This document shows, one piece after another, positions 33,351 through 40,699 of a stretch of 64,000 nt of DNA (position 1 is the stretch's first letter; every line of letters starts with the position of its first letter). The notes under the pieces were generated by a model, which did not search any database, had not been told where the DNA came from, and saw only the letters and a program-made list of their open reading frames with translations. The stretch spans positions 58,498-122,497 of the forward strand of contig NZ_JAFNME010000006.1 in NCBI RefSeq assembly GCF_017368815.1, read 5' to 3'. The stretch is from Comamonas denitrificans. GTDB taxonomy: Bacteria > Pseudomonadota > Gammaproteobacteria > Burkholderiales > Burkholderiaceae_C. Position numbers and translations under genes: made by a program.

Positions 33351-33536
33351 TCATCCTCGCGGCAGATGGTTGGTGAAAAAAGAGCAGCTTACCCCAAGCC
33401 GATTGCAGACACGTTCGGGATTGTCACTATAAATAGTTAAAAACAACAAATTAATCAGAGCTGCCACCGCAGCAATGGCAAATACTTTCGGCTGAAAGTC
33501 ATTAAAAAGACAGTATTTACCAGCGGTGGCAGCCAT
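33351..33536 (-). CDS. Possible small membrane protein directly after aroG
   Basis: An open frame of 61 codons begins five bases after the aroG stop on the same strand (MAATAGKYCLFNDFQPKVF) and contains one hydrophobic stretch, AIAAVAALINLLFLTIYS. It ends three bases before the start of the 103-residue gene. Its ribosome site is weak (GGATTAAAAATC) and AT content is higher than in the neighbours. The first part lies inside a nested inverted repeat (33460-33533), which may be the true reason for conservation. It could equally be non-coding terminator-like DNA. Confidence 0.3.
   Translation of the reverse strand: MAATAGKYCLFNDFQPKVFAIAAVAALINLLFLTIYSDNPERVCNRLGVSCSFFTNHLPRG
33460..33533. repeat. 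Nested inverted repeat downstream of aroG
   Basis: An outer pair GCTGCCACCGC/GCGGTGGCAGC (11 bp, perfect) encloses an inner pair AAATACT/AGTATTT (7 bp). Together they could form a long cruciform or mRNA hairpin eight bases after the aroG stop. No U-run follows, so it is not a simple terminator; it may stabilise the 3' end. Confidence 0.55.
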
Positions 33537-33541
33537 GATTT

Positions 33542-34696
33542 TTAATCCAGCAGTGCGGCCTCAGGCACGTGCGCGTGCTCACGGCGGGTTTGCACGGCCT
33601 GGGACAGTTGCTCCAGCACCGTGACGGTATCGCTCCAGCCCAGGCAGGCATCGGTGATGCTTTGGCCGTAGACCAGCTGGCAGACATCGTCTTGCCCGGC
33701 GTTGAACTTTTGCGCTCCGGCAACCAGGTGGCTCTCCAGCATCACGCCAAACACTTGGCGCGAGCCGCTTTCGATTTGCTGGGCGATGTCGGCCGCCACG
33801 TCTTTTTGGCGCTCGTGCTGTTTGTGGCTGTTGGCGTGGCTGCAATCGACCATCAGGGTGGCGGGCAGGCCGGCTTTTTCCAAATCGGCGCAGGCGGCGG
33901 CCACGTGGGCGGCATCGTAGTTGGGCGTTTTGCCACCGCGCAGGATGACGTGGCAGTCTTGGTTGCCAGCGGTGTGGACGATGGCCACTTGGCCGTTTTT
34001 GTGTACCGATAGGAAGTGGTGCCCCCGGCTGGCCGACTGGATGGCATCGGTGGCGATGCGGATGTTGCCGTCGGTGCCGTTTTTGAAGCCAATCGGTGCC
34101 GAAATGCCCGAGGCCAGTTCGCGGTGGACTTGGCTCTCAGTCGTGCGGGCACCAATCGCGCCCCAGCTGATCAGGTCCCCGATGTATTGGGGTGAGATCA
34201 CGTCCAGAAATTCGCTGGCTGCGGGCACGCCCAAGCGGTTGATGTCGATGAGCAGCTGGCGGGCGATGCGCAGCCCTTCGTCGATGCGGTAGCTGCCGTC
34301 CAGGTAGGGGTCGTTGATCAGGCCTTTCCAGCCGACGGTGGTGCGGGGTTTTTCAAAATACACCCGCATGACGATTTCCAGCGTGTCTTTGTATTGCTCG
34401 CGCACGTCGGCCAGGCGGCGGGCGTAGTCCAGCGCGGCCTCGGGGTTGTGAATGGAGCAGGGGCCGACGATGACCAGCAGGCGGTCATCTTGGTTGCGCA
34501 TGATGCGCTGGATGCTTTGCCGTGTGCCGCTGACCAGGGTTTCGACAGGGGTGCTTTGAATGGGGAAGAAGCGGATGAGGTGCTCGGGAGGGGGCAACAC
34601 AGTAATGTCCTTGATACGTTCGTCGTCAGTCTGGCCAGTTTTGGGGGCTGCGCTGCGGTACCAAGCGTCACCGGGCGGGGAGTATTGAGCGGTCAT
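33542..34696 (-). CDS. aroG: 3-deoxy-7-phosphoheptulonate (DAHP) synthase, AroF/AroG type
   Basis: The first enzyme of the shikimate pathway, 384 residues, type I alpha. It condenses phosphoenolpyruvate and erythrose-4-phosphate. Visible motifs are IVGPCSIHNPEAALDYARRL, MRVYFEKPRTTVGWKGLINDP, GARTTESQVHRELASG, PIGFKNGTDGN, HVILRGGKTPNYD and TLMVDCSHANS, which include metal and substrate ligands. AGAGG stands five bases before the ATG at 34696. A leader peptide with seven consecutive aromatic codons and an intrinsic terminator lie upstream, so expression is probably attenuated by aromatic amino acid supply in addition to feedback inhibition. Confidence 0.96.
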   Translation of the reverse strand: MTAQYSPPGDAWYRSAAPKTGQTDDERIKDITVLPPPEHLIRFFPIQSTPVETLVSGTRQSIQRIMRNQDDRLLVIVGPCSIHNPEAALDYARRLADVREQYKDTLEIVMRVYFEKPRTTVGWKGLINDPYLDGSYRIDEGLRIARQLLIDINRLGVPAASEFLDVISPQYIGDLISWGAIGARTTESQVHRELASGISAPIGFKNGTDGNIRIATDAIQSASRGHHFLSVHKNGQVAIVHTAGNQDCHVILRGGKTPNYDAAHVAAACADLEKAGLPATLMVDCSHANSHKQHERQKDVAADIAQQIESGSRQVFGVMLESHLVAGAQKFNAGQDDVCQLVYGQSITDACLGWSDTVTVLEQLSQAVQTRREHAHVPEAALLD

Positions 34697-34732
34697 GTGT
34701 GCCTCTGTGTGAAAAAAGGGATCGTGAAAAAC

Positions 34733-34765
34733 AAAAAACCGCCGGGCTTTTCAGCTGCGGCGGTT
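34733..34765 (-). terminator. Attenuator terminator in the aroG leader
   Basis: On the minus strand AACCGCCG (complement of 34758-34765) pairs with CGGCGGTT (complement of 34737-34744) across a 13-base loop and is followed by a six-U run. It stops about 35 bases before the aroG ATG and about 40 bases after the leader-peptide stop. GGCGG in the last leader codons (34810-34814) is complementary to CCGCC in the 5' arm and could form the antiterminator. Confidence 0.8.
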
Positions 34766-34805
34766 GTTTGGGAGGGTTGTTCGTGGGTGTGCGAGCGCTT
34801 GCCTC

Positions 34806-34862
34806 TCATCCGCCAGGGATAGAGAACCAAAAGTAAAAATAGAAAGCGCTGGACATCGGCAT
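34806..34862 (-). CDS. aroG leader peptide, aromatic-rich
   Basis: A short open frame encodes MPMSSAFYFYFWFSIPGG (18 residues; 16 if the second ATG at 34856 is used). Residues 7-13 are seven consecutive aromatics (F-Y-F-Y-F-W-F), covering all three end products of the pathway that aroG begins. Such runs mark attenuator leader peptides: ribosome stalling at these codons would prevent the downstream terminator from forming. No strong Shine-Dalgarno is visible. A weak promoter (TTGCAC-17-TACATT, complement of 34871-34899) would place the RNA start almost at the first ATG. Confidence 0.8.
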   Translation of the reverse strand: MPMSSAFYFYFWFSIPGG

Positions 34863-35007
34863 AGCGCTGCAATGTAGCACTTCGTTTGCGGCAGTGCAAC
34901 ATGGGTCTGGAAAGTTTGCGAAAAAAAATTGCGTCAAATTCTGAAAAAATTCAAAAAACCACCAAATTTTTTGTTTCTTTGATGGTTGTTGCAAAAATCC
35001 TGCGTAT

Positions 35008-36204
35008 TCATGCTTTTGTTTTGCGTTCTTCCCGGATCAGTAGTTGCAGCAGCACAACACCGGCGGCCAGGATGACCGTCGTCACCGCCAGCGCGTCGGC
35101 ATAGCTGCCGGTGGCGCGGGCAATCATCCCGCCCATGGCAGGCGCGGCAATCTGTGCCACGCCGTAGCCCAGGGTGATGCGGGCCATGGCCTTGGACGGA
35201 TTGGCGGGAAAGTGGCGGCCCACCAGCGCCAGCGTCAGGCTGACGATGCCGACAAAGGTGCCGCCAAACAGCGCAGCGCTAATGAGGTTGAGCGCCACCC
35301 CGTCCGACAGCAGCGGCAGCAGCGCGGACAGCGCTTGCAGGGCATAGGCCAGCATCAGGGCGCGGGCCACGCTGATTTCCTGCGCGATGCGGTCCCAGAC
35401 AAAGGTGGACGGCGTGGCCGCCAGCCCGACGACGACCCAGGCCCAACTGCCCCGGCCGGCGAGCAGTGGCAGTTTTTCCACGATGGCGACGGTGAATGTT
35501 GCGCCGATGGCAAAGCCGAAACCGGCGCAGAAGTACGCCAGGGTTTGCAGTTTCATCCAGCGCCCGGAGGGCGGCGGGGCGCTGGCTGCTGCCGTGCTGG
35601 CGGTGGTGGGCAAGGTGGCGGGCCGGGGCATCCAGCGCCAGGCGGGAATGAAAAACACCACGCCCAGCAGGCCCAGCGCCAGCCATTGCTCGTCCCACGG
35701 CAGCCAGCCCACCATGCCCACCACGGCCAGGCCAGACACCGCAATGCCCAGCCCCAGCCCGGAAAAGTGGATGCCCAGCTCTGGCCGCTGGCGGTGCGCC
35801 ACCAGCCAGTTCAGCACCAGGGCCGACCCCAGCAGCATCCCCGCCGCGCTGGAGAGTCCGGCCACAAAGCGCAGTGCCGCCCACAGCGCCACGTGGGTCG
35901 TCAGCCCCATGCCTGCGGTGCAGACCACGGCCAGCAGCAGGCCGATGCGGTAGAGCCGGAACTTGCGCTCCACATCGCTGACGGCCGTGGCCAGCAGCAC
36001 CCCGCTCATGTACCCCGCGTAGTTGATGGCCGCCAGCCAGCCACCGGCCAGCAGGGACAGGTCGGCCTGCGCCCGCATGATGGGCAGCAGCGGCGTGTAG
36101 GCAAAGCGGGCCAGCCCCAGCGTCAGCACCAGGGCGCAGACACCGGCGCACAGCACGCGCCAGCGGGCGGCGGCATCGTGGGGGGAAAGGGGGAGAGGGG
36201 TCAT
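35008..36204 (-). CDS. YbfB/YjiJ-family MFS transporter
   Basis: An inner-membrane transporter of 398 residues with twelve predicted helices in two halves joined by a Pro/Ala-rich loop (RPATLPTTASTAAASAPPPS). The N-terminus LGLARFAYTPLLPIMRAQADLS and INYAGYMSGVLLA are typical of the YbfB/YjiJ group of drug-efflux-like carriers. The substrate is unknown. It is divergent from an AraC-family gene 66 bases away, which probably controls it. The 3' end lies next to the aroG control region. Confidence 0.88.
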   Translation of the reverse strand: MTPLPLSPHDAAARWRVLCAGVCALVLTLGLARFAYTPLLPIMRAQADLSLLAGGWLAAINYAGYMSGVLLATAVSDVERKFRLYRIGLLLAVVCTAGMGLTTHVALWAALRFVAGLSSAAGMLLGSALVLNWLVAHRQRPELGIHFSGLGLGIAVSGLAVVGMVGWLPWDEQWLALGLLGVVFFIPAWRWMPRPATLPTTASTAAASAPPPSGRWMKLQTLAYFCAGFGFAIGATFTVAIVEKLPLLAGRGSWAWVVVGLAATPSTFVWDRIAQEISVARALMLAYALQALSALLPLLSDGVALNLISAALFGGTFVGIVSLTLALVGRHFPANPSKAMARITLGYGVAQIAAPAMGGMIARATGSYADALAVTTVILAAGVVLLQLLIREERKTKA

Positions 36205-36262
36205 GGCGCGGGCATCCGGTGGTTCAGGCCGCCATGCTAGCCATGCGATCGACGGCGGTTTT

Positions 36263-36287
36263 TCGATACTATGACAAGTGCTATCGA
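36263..36287. promoter_or_regulatory. Inverted repeat at the MFS/AraC divergent start region
   Basis: TCGATA (36263-36268) and TATCGA (36282-36287) form a 6-bp dyad with a 13-base centre that includes the first possible AraC ATG. If this is an operator, the true AraC start may be one of the downstream ATGs (36292 or 36310). Evidence is symmetry only. Confidence 0.3.
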
Positions 36288-37113
36288 CGACATGCCAAAC
36301 ATCCGCCCCATGCCTTCCTCACCCACCCGCACGGCTGCCTTGCTGCCCGTGCCTGCCTTGCAGGTGCTGCCGCAGCCGGTGGTGCTGCGCTCGGAAAACC
36401 TGGGGCCGGGCCAGGGGTTTGCCGAGCATACGCACCGCTGGAACCAGTTTGTCTATGCCACGGCGGGCACGCTGCTGGTGACGGTGGCGCACGCCCGGTA
36501 CGTCATCACGCCGGAGCAGGCCATCTGGATTCCTACCGGCACGCGCCACGCTACGCATGCCTTGCATGGCGCGGCATTTCGCAATTTGTATGTGGACGAT
36601 GCGCCCGATCTGGGCCTGCCAGCCCTTTGCACCTCGTACGCCGTCAGCCCCCTGATGCGGGCGCTGATCGTGGAGCTAGAACAAGCCGCAGGGCGGCAGG
36701 AAGAGGCTGCCTACCTGCACACGCTGTACGCCATGCTGCGCGCCCAGTTGCAGCGCCTGCCGCAGCTGCAGCGCCACCTGCCCTGGCCGCACAGCCCACG
36801 CCTGCGCCAGATGTGCGAGGCGCTATACGTCCACCCCGCCGACCCGCGCAGCCTGCACGCTTGGGGGCAGGTGCTGGGCATGTCCGCCCGTACCCTGGCG
36901 CGGCACTTTGCGCAGGAAACGGGCACCTCCTTGCGGCAGTGGCGCCAGCAGCTGCGCCTGCTGCTGGCGCTGGAATGGCTGAGCACACCGCGCAGCGTGA
37001 CCAGCATCGCCATCGACCTGGGCTATGCCGGCACCTCGGCCTTTAGCTATATGTTTCATCAGGCCACCGGCTGCACGCCGTCCCAATGGCGCAGCCGACG
37101 GGCTGCAGGATAG
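36271..37113 (+). CDS. AraC-family transcriptional regulator
   Basis: A regulator of up to 280 residues. The N-terminal cupin domain has GFAEHTHRWNQFVYATAGTLLVTV and YVITPEQAIWIPTGTRHATHAL, which includes the His residues of the AraC_binding fold. The C-terminal double helix-turn-helix has LGMSARTLARHFAQETGTSLRQWRQQLRL and VTSIAIDLGYAGTSAFSYMFHQATGCTPSQWR. Starts at 36271, 36292 and 36310 are all possible and none has a clear ribosome site. It probably controls the divergent YbfB-like exporter gene. Confidence 0.9.
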   Translation: MTSAIDDMPNIRPMPSSPTRTAALLPVPALQVLPQPVVLRSENLGPGQGFAEHTHRWNQFVYATAGTLLVTVAHARYVITPEQAIWIPTGTRHATHALHGAAFRNLYVDDAPDLGLPALCTSYAVSPLMRALIVELEQAAGRQEEAAYLHTLYAMLRAQLQRLPQLQRHLPWPHSPRLRQMCEALYVHPADPRSLHAWGQVLGMSARTLARHFAQETGTSLRQWRQQLRLLLALEWLSTPRSVTSIAIDLGYAGTSAFSYMFHQATGCTPSQWRSRRAAG

Positions 37114-37233
37114 GAGCATCCCGCCGCCATGAGCGATTTCCTATTTCCTGGGCATCGCTGAGCGCGCCAAGGCGAAGGAGGGCGCAGCAGGCACGCCGTG
37201 ATACTGCGCACGGCCATCTGCAGAAGCAGAAAG

Positions 37234-37258
37234 GGACGCTGCACAGCGTCCATTTTTT
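37234..37258 (+). terminator. Intrinsic terminator after the AraC-family gene
   Basis: A 7-bp perfect stem GGACGCT/AGCGTCC with a GCAC loop is followed by ATTTTTT. It is 120 bases beyond the AraC stop and before convergent tldD. The DNA between (37114-37233) shows no further feature. Confidence 0.8.
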
Positions 37259-37283
37259 AAACAAAACGGGCTAAAACCCATGC

Positions 37284-37311
37284 AGATAAAGCGCTAATAG
37301 CTATCAAAATA
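37284..37311. repeat. Palindromic intergenic repeat unit
   Basis: AGATAAAGCGCTAATAGCTA followed by TCAAAATA abuts the tldD stop codon. It contains the best-conserved core of the family (AAGCGCTAATAGCTAT), nearly identical to the unit at 50156. Confidence 0.6.
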
Positions 37312-38772
37312 TCAAGCCGTGCCGCCCACCGTCAGCCCGTCGATGCGCATGGTGGGCTGGCCCACGCCCACGGGTACGCTTTGGCCTTCCTTGCCGCAGG
37401 TGCCCACGCCGCTGTCCAGGCGCATGTCGTTGCCAATCAGGCTGACCTTTTTCATGCATTCGGGGCCATTGCCCACCAGGGTGGCCCCTTTGACCGGGTA
37501 TTGAATCTTGCCGTTTTCCACCCAGAAGGCCTGGCTGGCCGAGAAGACGAACTTGCCGCTGGTGATGTCCACCTGCCCGCCGCCAAAGTTGGTGGCGTAC
37601 AGCCCTTTTTTGATGCTGGCGACGATCTCGCGCGGGTCTTTGTCGCCGCCCAGCATGTAGGTGTTGGTCATGCGCGGCAGCGGCAGGCTGGCGTAGCTTT
37701 CGCGCCGGCCATTGCCGGTGGGTTGCACCCCCATCAGGCGGGCGTTCAGGCTGTCTTGCATATAGCTTTTCAGGATGCCGTCTTCAATCAGCACATTGGC
37801 CTGGGTGGCGTGGCCTTCGTCGTCGATGTTGAGCGAGCCGCGCCGGTCGGGCAGGGTGCCGTCGTCCAAGATGGTCACGCCTTTGGCGGCAACGCGCTGG
37901 CCGATGCGGCCGCTGAAGGCGCTGGAGCCTTTGCGGTTGAAGTCGCCCTCCAGCCCGTGGCCCACGGCCTCGTGCAGCAGTACGCCGGGCCAGCCAGCGC
38001 CCAGCACCACGGTCATTTCGCCGGCCGGGGCCGGGCGGGCATCGAGGTTGGTCAGGGCCTGGCGCACGGCCTCGCCCACGTAGTCGGCAATCAGGGCATC
38101 GTCAAAGTAGGCCAGGCCAAAGCGTCCGCCGCCGCCCGATGAGCCCACTTCGCGCCGTCCGCCCTGCTCGGCAATCACGGTGACCGACAGGCGCACCAGC
38201 GGGCGCACGTCGGCGGCCAGGGTGCCGTCGATGCGGGCGACCAGTACCACGTCGTATTCGCTGGCCAATCCCGCCATCACCTGCACGATGCGTGGGTCCT
38301 GGGCGCGGGCCAGGGCTTCGACCTTGCCCAGCAGCGCCACCTTGTCGGTGCTGCCCAGGGTGGCGATGGGGTCGAGTGCCGGGTACAGGCTGCGGCTGGG
38401 GGCAATCGTGGTTTTGGGGATGCGCACTTTGGCGCTTTTGCCCGCGCTGGCGATGGCCCGCACGGTGTGCGCGGCATCCAGCAGGCTGGGCAGGGAGATG
38501 TCGTCCGAATAGGCAAAAGCGGTTTTCTCGCCGCTGACGGCGCGCACGCCCACGCCCTGGTCGATGGAAAAAGAGCCGGTTTTGACGATGCCCTCTTCCA
38601 GGCTCCAGCCTTCAGCGCGGGTGTATTGGAAGTACAGGTCGGCATCGTCCACCTGGTGGGCGCGGATGGCGGCCAGCGCTTGCGCCAGGTGGCTTTCGTC
38701 CAGACCAAAGGGTTCGAGCAGCAGTTGCCGGGCCGTGGCCAGGCGCTCAATAGTGGGTTCGCGTGCAATCAT
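37312..38772 (-). CDS. tldD: Metalloprotease TldD
   Basis: The zinc-protease subunit of the TldD/TldE (PmbA) complex, 486 residues, the usual TldD length. The metal site is [24 protein letters not shown] (HExxxH type). Other conserved parts are [52 protein letters not shown] and the terminal [19 protein letters not shown]. The complex degrades unfolded peptides and matures some peptide natural products. tldE is not in this window. The ATG at 38772 lacks a good Shine-Dalgarno. Confidence 0.96.
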   Translation of the reverse strand: MIAREPTIERLATARQLLLEPFGLDESHLAQALAAIRAHQVDDADLYFQYTRAEGWSLEEGIVKTGSFSIDQGVGVRAVSGEKTAFAYSDDISLPSLLDAAHTVRAIASAGKSAKVRIPKTTIAPSRSLYPALDPIATLGSTDKVALLGKVEALARAQDPRIVQVMAGLASEYDVVLVARIDGTLAADVRPLVRLSVTVIAEQGGRREVGSSGGGGRFGLAYFDDALIADYVGEAVRQALTNLDARPAPAGEMTVVLGAGWPGVLLHEAVGHGLEGDFNRKGSSAFSGRIGQRVAAKGVTILDDGTLPDRRGSLNIDDEGHATQANVLIEDGILKSYMQDSLNARLMGVQPTGNGRRESYASLPLPRMTNTYMLGGDKDPREIVASIKKGLYATNFGGGQVDITSGKFVFSASQAFWVENGKIQYPVKGATLVGNGPECMKKVSLIGNDMRLDSGVGTCGKEGQSVPVGVGQPTMRIDGLTVGGTA

Positions 38773-38817
38773 GGGGTGCGATTGTAGAGAGAACGTGCTT
38801 GGCACCACGCCCTTGGG

Positions 38818-39990
38818 TTAGACGCTGCGCTGCGCCGTGCGCCGCGCCAGATGCTGGGCGCGGGCAATGGACATCAAAATGCCCAGCGCCAGCCCCAGCG
38901 TGACCATGGCCGTGCCACCGTAGCTCAGGAAGGGCAGCGGCAGCCCCACCACGGGCAGGATGCCGCTGACCATGCCCATGTTCACAAAAGCGTAGGTAAA
39001 GAAAATCACCGCGACGGCGGCAGCCATCAGGCGGCCAAACAAGGTGGTGGCCTGCAGCGCAATGGCCAGCGCCCGCCACACCAGCAGCACAAAGCCGGTG
39101 ATGAGCACGAGGTTGCCGACCAGGCCAAATTCTTCGGAGAAGGCGGCAAAGATGAAGTCCGTGGTGCGCTCGGGAATAAATTCCAAGTGGGTTTGCGTCC
39201 CCGCCATAAAGCCTTTGCCCCAGATGCCGCCCGAGCCGATGGCGATCATCCCCTGGATGATGTGAAAGCCCTTGCCCAGCGGGTCGCGCATGGGGTCGAG
39301 CAGGGTGCAGACGCGGGTGCGCTGGTAGTCGTGCAGAAAGTACCAACTGATGCCATCCATGCACAGGGTATCGCCATTCCAAATCAGCAGCACGATGCCA
39401 ACGGCCGCCAGCAGGACGGGGGGCAGCACCAGCTTCCAGGACAGGCCGGCAAAAAAGATCACCGCCAGCCCCGAGGCCAGCACCAGCAGCGCGGTGCCCA
39501 GGTCAGGCTGCTTCAAAATCAGCGCCGTCGGCAGGGCCAGCAGGCCAAAAGCGACGACAAAATCGCTCACGCGGGTCGCGCCTTCGCGGCGCTGGAACCA
39601 CCAGGCCAGCATCAGCGGCATGGCAATTTTTAGCAGCTCAGAGGGTTGAATCACCACGCCCACATTCACCCAGCGCTGTGCCCCCTTTTTGGTGATGCCA
39701 AACACCAGCACCGCAATCAACAGCGCGATGCCCAAGCCATACAGCGGCACGGCGGCAAACATGATTTTTTGCGGTGGCACTTGCGCCACGACGAACAAAA
39801 TGGCCGCCGCCAGCAGCATGTTGCGCCCATGGTCGATAAAGCGCGTGCCGTGGTCGTAACCCGCGGAATACATCGCCAGCAGGCCCAGGCCAGAGAGCAG
39901 GGCGATGAGCAGCAGCAACACCCAATCGAAGCCCAAGAACATGGGCACAATGCGTTGCAGTAGCGACGGTTTGTCAAATTCAGTAGACAT
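38818..39990 (-). CDS. rodA: Peptidoglycan glycosyltransferase RodA (MrdB)
   Basis: A SEDS-family membrane glycosyltransferase of 390 residues that builds the lateral wall in the rod complex. About ten membrane helices are visible, with WVNVGVVIQPSELLKIAMPLMLAWWF, LKQPDLGTALLVLASG and the C-terminal GLPLPFLSYGGTAMVTLGLALGI. A rather long periplasmic loop (WNGDTLCMDGISWYFLHDYQRTRVCTLLDP) contains two Cys. Its usual partner mrdA would lie upstream, but yqiA is divergent instead, with only 46 bases between. Confidence 0.95.
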   Translation of the reverse strand: MSTEFDKPSLLQRIVPMFLGFDWVLLLLIALLSGLGLLAMYSAGYDHGTRFIDHGRNMLLAAAILFVVAQVPPQKIMFAAVPLYGLGIALLIAVLVFGITKKGAQRWVNVGVVIQPSELLKIAMPLMLAWWFQRREGATRVSDFVVAFGLLALPTALILKQPDLGTALLVLASGLAVIFFAGLSWKLVLPPVLLAAVGIVLLIWNGDTLCMDGISWYFLHDYQRTRVCTLLDPMRDPLGKGFHIIQGMIAIGSGGIWGKGFMAGTQTHLEFIPERTTDFIFAAFSEEFGLVGNLVLITGFVLLVWRALAIALQATTLFGRLMAAAVAVIFFTYAFVNMGMVSGILPVVGLPLPFLSYGGTAMVTLGLALGILMSIARAQHLARRTAQRSV

Positions 39991-40036
39991 AAGCGCCGAT
40001 TATCCGGTGCTGAGAACCTATTTACGATCATTGAGT

Positions 40037-40636
40037 ATGCCCACCACCCATTTGCTGTACCTGCACGGTTTTCGCTCCTCCCCCCAGTCGTTTAAAGCCC
40101 GCTATTTGGCCAACATCATCGCCCAGCGCCATCCGCAGGTGCAGTGGTGGTGCCCTCAGTTGCCCGCCTCGCCAGCGCAGGCCATGGCGCAGGTGCTGGC
40201 CGGGGTGGCCGATTGGCCCAGCCGCAGCATGGCGGTGGTGGGCTCTTCGCTGGGCGGGTACTACGCCAGCTACGTGGCGCAGCGCAAGGGCTGCAAAAGT
40301 GTGCTGCTCAACCCCGCAGTGGCCCCGGATGAAACTTTGGCGCAGTACATCGATAGCCACCAGCCGCTGTGGCACCAGCCTGCAAATGCACAGGAAGAGG
40401 CGATTTTTTTCCGCGCCGAATACATTGATGAGTTGCGTGCTTTGTCGGTGCGGGCGCTGCCCCCAGGGGGGGCGGAGCTGGGCATTTTTTGCACCGGCGA
40501 TGAGGTACTCGATTGGCGCGAGATGGTGCAGCGCTACCCCCAGGCGCAGCAGCGCATCGTGCAGGGCGGGGACCATGCCATCAGTGACTTTGCCACCTTG
40601 GTGCCCGAGGTGTTAAGTTTTTTGGAACTGCCCTGA
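40037..40636 (+). CDS. YqiA/YcfP-family alpha/beta-hydrolase
   Basis: A predicted esterase of 199 residues. It starts PTTHLLYLHGFRSSPQSFKA, has the nucleophile elbow VGSSLGGYYAS and the C-terminal catalytic His in VQGGDHAISDF. The YqiA family hydrolyses short-chain esters in vitro; its cellular role is unclear. The ATG at 40037 is chosen because it gives the family N-terminus; a TTG six bases upstream is possible. It heads the plus-strand gene run and is divergent from rodA. Confidence 0.87.
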   Translation: MPTTHLLYLHGFRSSPQSFKARYLANIIAQRHPQVQWWCPQLPASPAQAMAQVLAGVADWPSRSMAVVGSSLGGYYASYVAQRKGCKSVLLNPAVAPDETLAQYIDSHQPLWHQPANAQEEAIFFRAEYIDELRALSVRALPPGGAELGIFCTGDEVLDWREMVQRYPQAQQRIVQGGDHAISDFATLVPEVLSFLELP

Positions 40637-40699
40637 GCTTGCAAAACGACAAGAAAAAAATGGCGGCAGCACCCGACCCCCATGGGACAATCCGCCCCC

